Assembly (NCBI RefSeq): GCF_001983955.1
Contig: NZ_CP019562.1
Span: 1,807,501-1,871,500, forward strand
Origin: Streptococcus oralis
GTDB lineage: Bacteria; Bacillota; Bacilli; Lactobacillales; Streptococcaceae
Length of the DNA: 64,000 nt
Reading direction: 5' to 3'
Of the stretch, positions 40,622-49,214 are shown piece after piece; the first letter of the stretch is position 1; each line of letters opens with the position of its first letter. Made by a program: the position numbers and the translations under genes. The notes beneath the pieces were generated by a model. It was given only the letters and a program-made list of their open reading frames with translations. It was not told where the DNA came from and did no database searches.

Positions 40622-41869
40622 TCAAATATCATTTTTGAGATTAATAACTGTCAAAAGAATAGCTAGCAAGGAAAGACCAACAAATAGCATCCAAGTCAAC
40701 TGTATATTCCATACAGCTATAAGTGAAAAACAAGCTGTTCCCACAGGTATGGATAAGGTAAACAATAAACCTAAAAAATTACTGGTACGAGCTAAAACAT
40801 CTGGAGCTAGATTTTTCATGAGCATGGCACTAATCTTTGGTTGAACTTTACCAGACACATAGAGAGTTGAAAAGAGAAATAGTAAACCAAGTACGACTTG
40901 ATTGAATACATTAGCTAGACCAATTAGACTGAGTCCTACGGTCGCCCACATCATCAATCTAGGCAAAGACTGCTTCCCAAAATAATCATTGCCCGTAAGG
41001 CTACTGATGATGATTGCTACTAAAACACAGAATTGATTGATAAATAGTGCCTCTGTGTAAGAAAAATTCAAGAGAGAATGGCTCAAAAAGAAGATGTTAT
41101 AGATGCTTCCTAAAGCCCCACCCAAGGCATTAATAAGCAAGACAGCAAAGATCATGAAACCAAAGTTTTTCTGTCCACCTTTAAGAAAAACGAGACGTAA
41201 ATTTCGGTAAATTGTTAGGAACTGGTCTTTGATAGAAAGCTTCTCATTTTTTAGGTTTTCACCATCAGCAGATGACATTGACAGACTCAATTTGCTTTTT
41301 CCTAAAAAGAGAATAAAGGCTGATACTAGGAAAAAGCAGGCATTGATTCCCGCAACAAGGGAAAAATTGTTGACCGATAGACCTAAGAGCCAAACTCCAA
41401 AAGCTTGACCACCAATAGCTGAAATATAGGTGATAAACTGAGAAAAAGAATAAGCCTCCATTAGATCATCTTCAGCTACTTTTTCCTTGATGAGAGGCAT
41501 GCGCAAACCACCAGCAAAATCACTGATGACATCACTGATGACATTGATCAAACACAGGCTAGAAAAGGCAAAGAGACTAGCTTGCTGAACAACTAAAGCT
41601 GCTAGAAAAAATAAAACTGCCTGAAACAAACCGCTATAGACCATCCATTTGACCTTGTCCCTTGTATAATCTGCCCGAATCCCTACAAAAACTGTAAAGA
41701 GAGTCGGAAGAATCATGACAATATTCGCCATAGCAACAGCAAAAGAGGCTTGTGGCAAGGTCGATGCATAAACGATAAATACCAGGTTGAAAATCGAAGC
41801 ACCAAAAGCATTGAAGAATCGTGATAAAGTCAAGACACGATAAGCTTGATTTCTAAACAATAGTTTCAT
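40622..41869 (-). CDS. Major facilitator superfamily transporter
   Basis: A 415-aa protein with about twelve hydrophobic segments, in two halves separated by a polar loop (about residues 190-215). It belongs to the MFS drug or solute exporter type found near Rgg regulators; substrate unknown. It is directly downstream of the Rgg gene on the same strand, with its own TATACT, which suggests it is an Rgg target. Confidence 0.85.
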   Translation of the reverse strand: MKLLFRNQAYRVLTLSRFFNAFGASIFNLVFIVYASTLPQASFAVAMANIVMILPTLFTVFVGIRADYTRDKVKWMVYSGLFQAVLFFLAALVVQQASLFAFSSLCLINVISDVISDFAGGLRMPLIKEKVAEDDLMEAYSFSQFITYISAIGGQAFGVWLLGLSVNNFSLVAGINACFFLVSAFILFLGKSKLSLSMSSADGENLKNEKLSIKDQFLTIYRNLRLVFLKGGQKNFGFMIFAVLLINALGGALGSIYNIFFLSHSLLNFSYTEALFINQFCVLVAIIISSLTGNDYFGKQSLPRLMMWATVGLSLIGLANVFNQVVLGLLFLFSTLYVSGKVQPKISAMLMKNLAPDVLARTSNFLGLLFTLSIPVGTACFSLIAVWNIQLTWMLFVGLSLLAILLTVINLKNDI

Positions 41870-41915
41870 AGGTAATCTCCCTTCTTGTTATAATCCCTAT
41901 ATGAAGTATGACTAT

Positions 41916-41921
41916 AGTATA
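41916..41921 (-). promoter_or_regulatory. -10 element of the MFS gene, no evident -35
   Basis: TATACT on the minus strand, about 45 bp before the MFS start, without a recognisable -35. This is what an activator-dependent (Rgg-type) promoter would look like. Confidence 0.45.
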
Positions 41922-41983
41922 GCACTTAGAAATTGAAAGGGAAAACTTTTGAATATATGCAACACACAAAATGAGCAAAGAAA

Positions 41984-42029
41984 CGATAGAACTTTTGTAA
42001 CGACCTGAGAGTAGTCAAAAGTTCTATCG
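41984..42029 (-). terminator. Long-stem terminator after the Rgg gene
   Basis: Perfect 14-bp stem CGATAGAACTTTTG / CAAAAGTTCTATCG with an 18-nt loop, followed on the minus strand by TTTCTTTG. Confidence 0.65.
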
Positions 42030-42066
42030 CTTAAATTTTCAAATTATTTTCTTAGTTTGCAGATAT

Positions 42067-42918
42067 TCAACAATCGGTTGTATTTCTGTAGTATTCAGCA
42101 GATTTGTTACAACCAAGCATCTCAAAAATATGGACAGCATCTTCCATCTTTTTCTGACCTTCCTTGACTCTACCCTGCTTGCTATCAAGAAGACCTTCAG
42201 CCCACAAATAGACAATTCGGAAATAGATCTCATTTTCCTTGTAGAAATGCTCTTTGATGACACGTTTAAAATAATAGGCAGTGGTAAATTCTTCACACTC
42301 AATGCTGGCTAAAAAACCATTCAATAGCATGGTGTGAAAAAGGTTGCGATTACCAGACATTTCCATTAGAAAATCAGATTTGCGGAGCATTTCTCGTACA
42401 TATCTAGTAAAAAGAGGAATAGATAAGAGTGAGGAACTAACTGAGAACAAATTGAGTTCATAGATTCCCCAAATCTCGGTAGAAAACAAATAATCATGAA
42501 GGACTTCCCCTTCCTCTGCTGTTAACTCTACCGTTTCATCCATGCTCTTCATATAAGACTTAATCATAATGGCATTTAGAATATGTTTCTGTTTATTTTG
42601 AGAATGGGCATGCTTTTGATACTCCTTACGATACAAGTCCTCGAGAGGTGCTATGTTCTTTGGATCCAAGATATCTGTGATCTCTTTTCTCAACTCAGAA
42701 TCTGTATCATACTGAAAACCTCTCGCCAGAAAGAGGATTTCCTCTACACTCGCAGATATATTTTCTAGGGCAAACAGAAACTTTCCCACCGAAAGTTCAC
42801 TCTGACCTGTTTCAAATCGGGACAACATGGACGGCGAAAATTGTCCCCCAGTTGCTTGTCTCAGCGAGATATTTCTTGATTCTCGTAATTGTCTAAAGAC
42901 TTTTCCAATCTGCTCCAT
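42067..42918 (-). CDS. Rgg/GadR/MutR-family transcriptional regulator
   Basis: A 283-aa protein. The N-terminal helix-turn-helix (residues 1-65, with ISLRQATGG...SMLSRFETGQSELS) and the C-terminal alpha-helical repeat domain are typical of peptide-sensing Rgg proteins. Rgg proteins usually activate a neighbouring gene, here the MFS transporter. No short hydrophobic peptide gene was found in either flanking gap, so the signal may be encoded elsewhere or absent. Confidence 0.88.
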   Translation of the reverse strand: MEQIGKVFRQLRESRNISLRQATGGQFSPSMLSRFETGQSELSVGKFLFALENISASVEEILFLARGFQYDTDSELRKEITDILDPKNIAPLEDLYRKEYQKHAHSQNKQKHILNAIMIKSYMKSMDETVELTAEEGEVLHDYLFSTEIWGIYELNLFSVSSSLLSIPLFTRYVREMLRKSDFLMEMSGNRNLFHTMLLNGFLASIECEEFTTAYYFKRVIKEHFYKENEIYFRIVYLWAEGLLDSKQGRVKEGQKKMEDAVHIFEMLGCNKSAEYYRNTTDC

Positions 42919-43042
42919 AGACTTCCCCTTAATTCGGTATTTTATTTATGTTATCATATTTTTTCAGAAAATTCATCAAAAACTTGCCAAATTGTCAGAA
43001 TTATGAGAAAATAGAGGATATTTATCACGTGGAGGGACTGTT

Positions 43043-43384
43043 ATGAGAGACGATATCAAAATCAATGACCGCGCTTTGGCCTTGCAAGACCAAATTATCG
43101 AAAAACTAGAGAAGGTTTTTGATACAGATGTGGAATTGGATGTTTACAATCTGGGCTTGATTTATGAAATCAATCTGGATGAAACAGGTCTCTGTAAGAT
43201 TGTCATGACCTTCACCGATACTGCCTGCGATTGTGCCGAAAGTTTGCCTATCGAAATCGTTGCAGGTCTAAAACAAATCGAGGGTATCGAAGATGTCAAG
43301 GTTGAAGTTACCTGGTCTCCCGCTTGGAAGATTACACGAATTAGTCGCTACGGACGCATTGCCCTTGGACTGCCACCTCGTTAA
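43043..43384 (+). CDS. MIP18/PaaD-family metal-sulfur cluster assembly factor
   Basis: A 113-aa DUF59-type protein with the expected short fold and the conserved Cys in DTACDCAESL (near residues 59-68). Family members help Fe-S cluster maturation (SufT-like). A neighbouring client could be IlvD, an Fe-S dehydratase, but the genes are convergent and this is only suggestive. SD GGAGGGA is upstream. Confidence 0.85.
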   Translation: MRDDIKINDRALALQDQIIEKLEKVFDTDVELDVYNLGLIYEINLDETGLCKIVMTFTDTACDCAESLPIEIVAGLKQIEGIEDVKVEVTWSPAWKITRISRYGRIALGLPPR

Positions 43385-43410
43385 TGAGGCAAATCACTTT
43401 TGAAGATAAA

Positions 43411-43440
43411 AAGAAGCAAGCCGAAGATGGCTTGCTTTTT
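43411..43440. terminator. Bidirectional terminator
   Basis: AAGCAAGCC (43414-43422) pairs with GGCTTGCTT (43429-43437), followed by TTT and preceded by AAAAAG; it can serve both the DUF59 gene and ilvD. Confidence 0.85.
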
Positions 43441-43441
43441 G

Positions 43442-43546
43442 ATACTCAATGAAAATCAAAGAGCAAACTAGGAAACTAGCTGCAGGCTGTACTTGAGTAC
43501 GGCAAGGCGACGTTGACGTGGTTTGAATTTGATTTTCGAAGAGTAT
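43442..43546. repeat. BOX element (boxA-boxC type, no boxB)
   Basis: The ends are inverted: ATACTCAATGAAAATCAAA at the left, TTTGATTTTCGAAGAGTAT at the right. The interior has CAAACTAGGAAACTAGC, GCAGGCTG and GGCAAGGCGACGTTGACGTG, the conserved BOX sequences on which BOX-PCR primers are based. At 105 bp it fits boxA plus boxC without boxB. BOX is typical of S. pneumoniae and close relatives. Confidence 0.88.
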
Positions 43547-43550
43547 GAGT

Positions 43551-45254
43551 TTATTTTTTACCTGACTTGTCCATATTCCAGAAGTCTGTCACGGCTCCAC
43601 GTGAAGCAGATGATACGATATGGGCATATTTACCGAGAACACCACGGCTGTAAAGTGGTGGCAAGGTTGTTTCTGCCTTGCGTTTTTCAAGTTCTTCTTC
43701 GGATACGGCCATAGAAATTTCTTTGGTATCTTGGTCAACTGTAACGATATCCCCTGTACGAAGGTAAGCAATCGGTCCACCATCCTGAGCTTCAGGAGCG
43801 ATATGTCCGACAACCAGACCATAAGTACCACCAGAGAAACGGCCATCCGTCAAGAGAGCAACCTTGTCTCCCTGACCTTTACCAACGATCATGGATGAAA
43901 GTGACAGCATCTCAGGCATACCAGGACCACCCTTAGGTCCAACGAAACGAACAACGACTACATCACCATCAACGATTTCATCTGTCAGAACGGCCTGAAT
44001 AGCATCTTCTTCTGAGTCAAAGACCTTAGCTGGTCCAACGTGACGACGCACCTTAACACCTGATACCTTGGCAACCGCACCATCAGGAGCGAGGTTCCCG
44101 TTCAAGATGATAAGCGGACCATCTGCACGTTTTGGATTTTCAAGTGGCATGATGACTTTTTGACCTGGTGTGAGGTCTGCAAAGTCGGCCAAGTTCTCAG
44201 CGACTGTCTTACCAGTACATGTGATGCGGTCTCCGTGAAGGAAACCATTCGCTAAGAGATATTTCATAACCGCAGGGACACCACCGACTTCGTAGAGGTC
44301 TTGGAAGACATACTGACCAGATGGTTTCAAGTCGGCCAAGTGAGGCACACGCTCTTGGATTGTATTGAAGTCCTCAAGTGACAAGTCAACATTAGCCGCA
44401 TGGGCAATGGCAAGCAAGTGAAGAGTGGCATTTGTAGAACCACCGAGAGCCATCGTTACAGTGATGGCATCTTCAAAGGCTTCACGAGTCAAGATATCTG
44501 ATGGTTTGAGACCAAGTTCCAACATCTTGACAACAGCACGTCCTGCTGCTTCGATATCTTCTTTCTTGTCGGCTGATTCAGCTGGGTGAGAGGAAGATCC
44601 TGGCAAACTCATACCTAGAACTTCAATAGCAGTCGCCATGGTATTAGCTGTATACATACCACCACAGCCACCAGGGCCAGGGCAGGCATTACATTCGAGA
44701 CGTTTCACGTCCTCAGCTGTCATGTCACCGTGGTTCCATTTTCCGATTCCCTCAAAAACAGAAACCAAGTCAATGTCTTTGCCATCAAGATTTCCCGGTG
44801 CAATAGTTCCACCATAGGCGAAAATGGCTGGAATATCCATATTAGCAATGGCAATCATAGAACCAGGCATGTTCTTATCACAGCCACCGATAGCGACGAA
44901 GGCATCGACGTTGTGACCACCCATCGCCGCCTCGATAGAGTCCGCAATGATATCACGAGATGTTAGAGAGAAACGCATACCAGGCGTTCCCATGGCAATC
45001 CCGTCCGCTACGGTAATGGTACCAAACTGAACAGGCCAAGCGCCTGCGGATTTGACACCTTCTTTAGCCAATTTCCCGAAATCATGCAAGTGGATGTTAC
45101 ATGGTGTATTTTCCGCCCAAGTCGAAATCACTCCCACAATCGGTGTTTCAAAGTCCTTATCTGTCATACCAGTCGCACGCAGCATGGCACGGTTTGGTGA
45201 TTTAACCATGCTGTCATAAATGCTACTGCGGTGACGTTTATCTAATTCAGTCAT
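43551..45254 (-). CDS. ilvD: Dihydroxy-acid dehydratase
   Basis: A 567-aa Fe-S dehydratase of branched-chain amino acid synthesis (2,3-dihydroxy-isovalerate to 2-oxoisovalerate). Cluster ligands lie in [10 protein letters not shown] (near residues 123-132) and [18 protein letters not shown] (near 190-207). The C-terminal [10 protein letters not shown] is conserved. The gene is monocistronic and ends 5 bp from the BOX element. Confidence 0.96.
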   Translation of the reverse strand: MTELDKRHRSSIYDSMVKSPNRAMLRATGMTDKDFETPIVGVISTWAENTPCNIHLHDFGKLAKEGVKSAGAWPVQFGTITVADGIAMGTPGMRFSLTSRDIIADSIEAAMGGHNVDAFVAIGGCDKNMPGSMIAIANMDIPAIFAYGGTIAPGNLDGKDIDLVSVFEGIGKWNHGDMTAEDVKRLECNACPGPGGCGGMYTANTMATAIEVLGMSLPGSSSHPAESADKKEDIEAAGRAVVKMLELGLKPSDILTREAFEDAITVTMALGGSTNATLHLLAIAHAANVDLSLEDFNTIQERVPHLADLKPSGQYVFQDLYEVGGVPAVMKYLLANGFLHGDRITCTGKTVAENLADFADLTPGQKVIMPLENPKRADGPLIILNGNLAPDGAVAKVSGVKVRRHVGPAKVFDSEEDAIQAVLTDEIVDGDVVVVRFVGPKGGPGMPEMLSLSSMIVGKGQGDKVALLTDGRFSGGTYGLVVGHIAPEAQDGGPIAYLRTGDIVTVDQDTKEISMAVSEEELEKRKAETTLPPLYSRGVLGKYAHIVSSASRGAVTDFWNMDKSGKK

Positions 45255-45399
45255 TTGTTCCCTCCCATTTCAGTTTTTACTATTATAGCACATTTTAAAG
45301 GCAATGAACAGAAGAAAATTCTTGAATTTTCAGAAAATTTCGATTAATTTGATTGAATGACTTCTAATTTTTTCATCTTTTTTTGTCAAGTAACTTTAC

Positions 45400-45428
45400 T
45401 TTACAAAAAAAATGTGTTATCCTAGTAT
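45400..45428 (+). promoter_or_regulatory. rpmF-rpmG promoter
   Basis: TTTACA (45400-45405), 17-base spacer, TAGTAT (45423-45428), about 57 bp upstream of rpmF. Confidence 0.75.
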
Positions 45429-45484
45429 GGTTGATGAAAATCACTAGATTGAATCGAATTTAAATACCTAAAGGAGAAATCAAA

Positions 45485-45667
45485 ATGGCAGTACCTGCAC
45501 GTCGCACTTCAAAAGCGAAGAAAAACAAACGTCGTACACACTACAAAGTAACAGCTCCATCTGTAAACTTTGACGAAACTACTGGAGATTACTCACGTTC
45601 TCACCGCGTATCACTTAAAGGATACTACAAAGGACGTAAAATCGCTAAAGCTGCATCAGCTGAATAA
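45485..45667 (+). CDS. rpmF: Ribosomal protein L32
   Basis: A 60-aa basic protein ([17 protein letters not shown] start) of the 50S subunit. It has no Cys, so it is the zinc-independent form. It forms a pair with rpmG 15 bp downstream. SD AAAGGAGA is upstream. Confidence 0.96.
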
Positions 45668-45682
45668 TAGAAGGGAGATATC

Positions 45683-45832
45683 ATGCGCGTAAATATCACA
45701 CTTGAACACAAAGAATCTGGTGAACGCTTGTACCTTACTTCTAAAAACAAACGTAACACTCCAGACCGTCTTCAATTGAAGAAATACTCACCAAAACTTC
45801 GCAAGCACGTTGTGTTTACAGAGGTTAAATAG
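45683..45832 (+). CDS. rpmG: Ribosomal protein L33
   Basis: A 49-aa protein ([19 protein letters not shown] start, ending HVVFTEVK) of the 50S subunit. It lacks the CxxC zinc ligands, so it is the C-minus form, like its partner L32. SD GAAGGGAGA is upstream. The 3' end of rpmG is a known integration site for streptococcal integrative elements, and the accessory region begins right after it. Confidence 0.95.
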
Positions 45833-45984
45833 TGGGTCATTACGTTTCAGTAGAAACGAAAAAACCTTGATTTAACGCGATTCTTGAATTTTCAAAGTTC
45901 AATGTATTGCAATAAAAATCAACCGAATGGCTACATTTTTGACTACATTTTTTGTGAAATAAATTAGATGTTCGGATATATAGA

Positions 45985-45996
45985 AAACGCTCTAGC
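45985..45996 (+). terminator. Left arm of an IS-interrupted terminator
   Basis: AAAACGCTCTAG here is complementary to CTAGAGCGTTTT at 47445-47456, which ends in a T run. The arms flank the IS at 46007-47436 and would form a normal terminator hairpin if the IS were removed. The alternative is that these arms are part of the element's own ends. Confidence 0.55.
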
Positions 45997-46033
45997 TATA
46001 TTTGTACTGACCCCAAAAAGTTAGACAATTAAT

Positions 46034-46874
46034 TTATCCAAAGGATTTAGTTCTGTACTGCACAGGACTAAGTCCTTTTAGTTTTTTCTTAATTCGTTTA
46101 TTGTTGTAGTAATCAATATAGTCTACAATGGCTTGTTCCAATTGCTTAAGCGACTGAAACGACTTCTCATAACCGTAAAACATTTCGGATTTTAAAATGC
46201 CAAAGAAGGACTCCATCATACCATTGTCTGGGCTGTTACCTTTACGTGACATGGATGGCTGAATTCCCTTACTCTCTAAAAACCTGTGATAAAAATCGTG
46301 TTGATATTGCCATCCTTGATCACTATGGAGAATCGTATTCTCATAGTATTTCTCTGTGAATGCCTGCTCCAACATCGTTTTTACTTGTTCTAAATTAGGC
46401 GAACGAGAAAGATTAAAAGCAATAATTTCGCTGTTAAAGCCATCTAAAACAGGCGATAAATAGAGTTTCCGTGTGCTATTTGGAATGGCAAACTCTGTCA
46501 CATCCGTATAGCACTTTTCCATTGGCCTTGATACTTCAAATTGACGTTGAATGAGATTCTCTGCTTTCTTGCCAATCTCTCCTTGATAAGAAGAATACTT
46601 CCGTTTACGACGAATTCGAGCCTTTAAACCAAGGACCTTCATCAGACGTTGAACTTTCTTATGATTCACTACAAAACCGCGATTTCTTAGTTCAAGAGTA
46701 ACTCTACGATGGCCATAATTTTCTTTATGGTCATTATAAATGGCCTGAATTTCGGTTTTAAGCTCTTTATCTTTATCAAACACATCTAGTTGCTTCAACT
46801 TGATAATAGTAAGTCGAGCGAGCTAAATGGGCTGTTTCAAGAAGAAAATCTAGTCGAAATTCTCCTGAAACCAT
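46034..46874 (-). pseudogene. IS3-family transposase OrfB, frameshifted
   Basis: A DDE integrase (rve) domain is intact in the frame ending at 46034: Asp in DVTEF, Asp in HSDQGWQY and Glu in MMESFFGIL. The N-terminal part (46874 down to about 46800, MVSGEFRLDFLLETAHLARS then TYYYQ) lies in another frame. The shift occurs at the junction YYYQ / KQLDVFD. A TTG could restart the downstream frame, but the usual N-terminus is lost. Confidence 0.85.
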
Positions 46875-47385
46875 TTCTCCAACTGTCTCTGCCTTTCTCG
46901 CTCTGGGGCTTCGTCCCTTTCCTCTAACTCTTTTAACTTTTTTAGGTAGGCCACCTCAGTCCGTAATCGTTCATTCTCCTCCTGAGGTCGTTCTAATTCT
47001 GTCAACTCTTCCCAAGTTTTCTTCCGTTTACCCCCCATTATAGATGGTCTCCCTCTTGTTTTCTCAACAGAGTATACTCGTTTTTCCTATATTGTGCTAG
47101 TCAATTTGTCAACAGCGAACGGTCGGGCAAAGTATAATCTAAAGCTACACTTCTTTGTGAACAACCTTCTAGCAGAACTTCCTCAGCCATTTCTTGTTTT
47201 AAGTGAGGAGAATAGTAACGATTTTTTCCTTTTTTGACGAACTCTATTCCGTAACGATCAATCAATTTAATCATGTACCTAAGATTAGAATTGTTTATCC
47301 CAAATTTATTTGAAAGCTGTTTGAAACTTTGTCCTTGTTTTCTTAGTTCATAGATTTGAACTTTATCTTTATAACTCAATTTCAT
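46850..47385 (-). pseudogene. IS3-family transposase OrfA, broken
   Basis: The N-terminal helix-turn-helix part (MKLSYKDKVQIYELRKQGQS start) ends at a TGA after SLLTN at 47101, where related OrfA proteins have Trp. A further frameshift precedes the C-terminal leucine-zipper part (46850-47038, KTWEELTELERPQEENERL). So orfA carries at least one nonsense mutation and one frameshift. Confidence 0.85.
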
Positions 47386-47444
47386 AATAAAACACCCCAA
47401 AAGTTAGATGTTTTCTGTCTAACTTTTGGGGTCAGTTCAATTGT

Positions 47445-47457
47445 CTAGAGCGTTTTT
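47445..47457 (+). terminator. Right arm and T run of the IS-interrupted terminator
   Basis: CTAGAGCGTTTTT, complementary to 45985-45996 on the far side of the IS. Confidence 0.5.
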
Positions 47458-47552
47458 GTGTTGTTTAAGAAAATTAGATGTTGGTTTTAGATAACTACTC
47501 ATTTCAGATTTTTTAAACAAGATTTAATTGTTGATAACTAGAAAGGATTATT

Positions 47553-47696
47553 ATGTTTGCAAAAAACAAATTTCAATACTGTATTTACAATCATGAGAGA
47601 CTAGAACTTCATGAGCTTCAAAAGGAATATCAAAAGGATAAAGCTGGGACAAAACTTAAGTATGAAAACCAATTGTTCGCAATCCTTCATGGATAG
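47553..47696 (+). CDS. Possible 47-aa protein, unknown
   Basis: A short frame (MFAKNKFQYC start, ILHG end) with AGAAAGGA 7-8 bases upstream. It is Lys/Tyr/Gln-rich with no recognisable family. It overlaps a pseudogene fragment on the opposite strand. It may be a remnant; the SD is the main support. Confidence 0.3.
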   Translation: MFAKNKFQYCIYNHERLELHELQKEYQKDKAGTKLKYENQLFAILHG

Positions 47697-47754
47697 AGCG
47701 CAAGTTGTTCTCGATAGCTCAAAGATCAGCTTGATGTATTATTCTTTCAGCCAT
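47665..47754 (-). pseudogene. Fragment of a small helical protein gene
   Basis: The minus strand reads ATG with GGGGG about 8 bases upstream, then MAERIIHQADL, a TGA, and AIENNLRSIHEGLRTI before the frame is lost. The amphipathic helical pattern resembles small T7SS-associated helical proteins, but it is too short to place. The in-frame stop marks it as decayed. Confidence 0.35.
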
Positions 47755-48102
47755 AATATCCCCCTTGTTAATGATTTTTAAATTAATTAGACAAAATTTG
47801 GCCATAGAATATTCTTATCTTAAAGAAATAATTATATACTGAAAAACAGGTCGCAATTACACATGATTCAGATAAAATATACCAGAACTATTTTAGTTTC
47901 TTCTTATAGAAATAAGAAAATCATAATTGATACTTTAATTCAACATACTATGAAATGAGAATATGAAGTTTTCTATGAGGAAAATGTGCACTTGATTTGA
48001 CATTTTAGGGCGTACGAAACCTTTGAATACAGGCTTCTTTCTATCTAAATGTTTTTGCAGATACTTTTTTTGTACAAATTTGTATTACGAGTGTGTAACT
48101 GA
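47755..48102. other. AT-rich non-coding stretch upstream of esxA
   Basis: No open frame or repeat of note is visible between the pseudogene fragment and the esxA promoter; AT-rich throughout. Confidence 0.5.
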
Positions 48103-48131
48103 TAGACAAACACTAAAATATATGATAAACT
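48103..48131 (+). promoter_or_regulatory. esxA / T7SS promoter candidate
   Basis: TAGACA (48103-48108), 17-base spacer, TAAACT (48126-48131), about 33 bp before esxA. Confidence 0.55.
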
Positions 48132-48163
48132 AAAGTAGGAAAAAATTTAAAAGGAGAATCCTT

Positions 48164-48454
48164 ATGTCATCAATTAGTTTGACTCCAGAACAGTTACAAT
48201 CTCAGGCGGCTATTTATCTTAGCGCTAAAGATCAAATTGAACAAGCGGTACAAACCGTTAATCGCACAAATGGAGAAATGGCATCACAATGGAAAGGGCA
48301 AGCATTTAATGCTTACCTTGAGCAATACAACCAGTTGTATACACATGTTCAAAAATTCGAGGAGCTTCTAGTGAGCATCAACCAACAATTGAACAACTAT
48401 GCTCAAACAGTAGCTGAACGTGACCAACAAGATGCACAAAGCTTTGGTTTGTAG
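48164..48454 (+). CDS. esxA: WXG100 protein EsxA
   Basis: A 96-aa helical hairpin protein secreted by and required for type VIIb systems. The turn motif is WKG at residues 43-45, with helices on both sides and a C-terminal tail [11 protein letters not shown] carrying the secretion signal region. SD AAAGGAGA is upstream. It is first in the T7SS operon and followed by a terminator-like hairpin, which would allow esxA to be made in excess. Confidence 0.95.
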   Translation: MSSISLTPEQLQSQAAIYLSAKDQIEQAVQTVNRTNGEMASQWKGQAFNAYLEQYNQLYTHVQKFEELLVSINQQLNNYAQTVAERDQQDAQSFGL

Positions 48455-48466
48455 TTAATTTTGAGG

Positions 48467-48496
48467 AGCGTCAGGGAAACTTGACGCTTATTTTTA
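48467..48496 (+). terminator. Partial terminator after esxA
   Basis: AGCGTCA (48467-48473) pairs with TGACGCT (48482-48488), followed by TATTTTTAT; likely partial, since the secretion genes follow at once. Confidence 0.65.
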
Positions 48497-48500
48497 TACC

Positions 48501-48986
48501 ATGATGAAGAAAATTAAAAAGTACCTATTAATTCTTTGTATCGTATTTCCTGTGCTAGTTTATGCAGACGATGGTAGCTTAAAACTTGATACAGATATCA
48601 TTACAAATAGTACACAGGACACGGTCAAAAATAGGATAGAATCCAAATATGCTCCAAATTTATTTTTAAATCGTACCCAAAAGGTTGTGGACCAGAGAAC
48701 TCAAACAACAAAAGAACTTTTACAGGGGGCAGAGCAGACTATATTTACCGATAGTGAAAATCATTCTATTTATCGTTTAGAAACTACTGGCGTTAAAACA
48801 TCATTGTTTAATCAATACACTGTAGAGGAGAAACCCTCTTTTAAACAAAGTGACTATTCAATTTTTAAGGATTGGATGGGAAGTGTATTGACAAGTTTTT
48901 TCTTGTTGTTTATGGTTTTTTTGGGTATCTATTTAGGAAGGAAATGGCATGGATTACGGAAAAATAAAGTTAACTCTAGAGTATAG
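48501..48986 (+). CDS. essA: T7SSb membrane protein EssA
   Basis: A 161-aa protein with an N-terminal signal sequence or anchor (about residues 6-22), an extracytoplasmic segment, and a C-terminal transmembrane helix (about 127-148) followed by a basic tail. Size, topology and position between esxA and esaB fit EssA; sequence identity in this family is low. The start lies just past the hairpin with a weak SD. The usual esaA gene is missing in front of it. Confidence 0.82.
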   Translation: MMKKIKKYLLILCIVFPVLVYADDGSLKLDTDIITNSTQDTVKNRIESKYAPNLFLNRTQKVVDQRTQTTKELLQGAEQTIFTDSENHSIYRLETTGVKTSLFNQYTVEEKPSFKQSDYSIFKDWMGSVLTSFFLLFMVFLGIYLGRKWHGLRKNKVNSRV

Positions 48987-49206
48987 AACAAAACAAATAG
49001 ATATTCGAGTTTCAAAATCCCTTACTTGGTTAAGATTAGAAGAATTATTAAAAGATACCAAAGTTAGAGAACAGTTGAATTTACCCCTAAATAGTTCGTT
49101 TTGTTTCAAAGTTAGAAATAAACAAATTCATATCGAAACAACGGATATCTTGGCTGCTTATCCAGTTAGTGATGGGGATTATATAGAGATTAAAGATGTA
49201 TCATAG
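48949..49206 (+). CDS. esaB: Ubiquitin-like T7SSb component EsaB (YukD)
   Basis: An 85-aa protein with a beta-grasp pattern (IKLTLEYRTKQIDIRV start, LAAYPVSDGDYIEI end) matching YukD/EsaB. It overlaps essA by 38 bp; the ATG is supported by AGGAAGG upstream. It is a small cytoplasmic subunit needed for T7SSb function in characterised systems. Confidence 0.85.
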   Translation: MDYGKIKLTLEYRTKQIDIRVSKSLTWLRLEELLKDTKVREQLNLPLNSSFCFKVRNKQIHIETTDILAAYPVSDGDYIEIKDVS

Positions 49207-49214
49207 GAGAAAAA

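Larger units (their letters stand above)
46007..47436 (-). mobile_element. Decayed IS3-family (IS150-like) insertion sequence
   Basis: About 1.43 kb bounded by inverted ends ACTGACCCCAAAAAGTTAGAC (left, 21 nt written in two parts: ACTGACCCCA and AAAAGTTAGAC) and the complement of a right end reading GTCTAACTTTTGGGGTCAGT. Inside lie broken orfA and orfB transposase genes on the minus strand. No clear target duplication flanks it. A second internal copy of the right end (CCCCAAAAGTTAGA near 47393-47408) forms a hairpin with it. Confidence 0.88.

Noticed and set aside
41870..42066. Short hydrophobic peptide (SHP) gene beside the Rgg gene
   Set aside because: Both strands lack a short frame with SD, a charged start and a hydrophobic end.
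46007..47436. Target-site duplication around the IS
   Set aside because: The bases flanking the inverted ends (TGT at left, TCA at right) do not match, nor do shifted boundaries.
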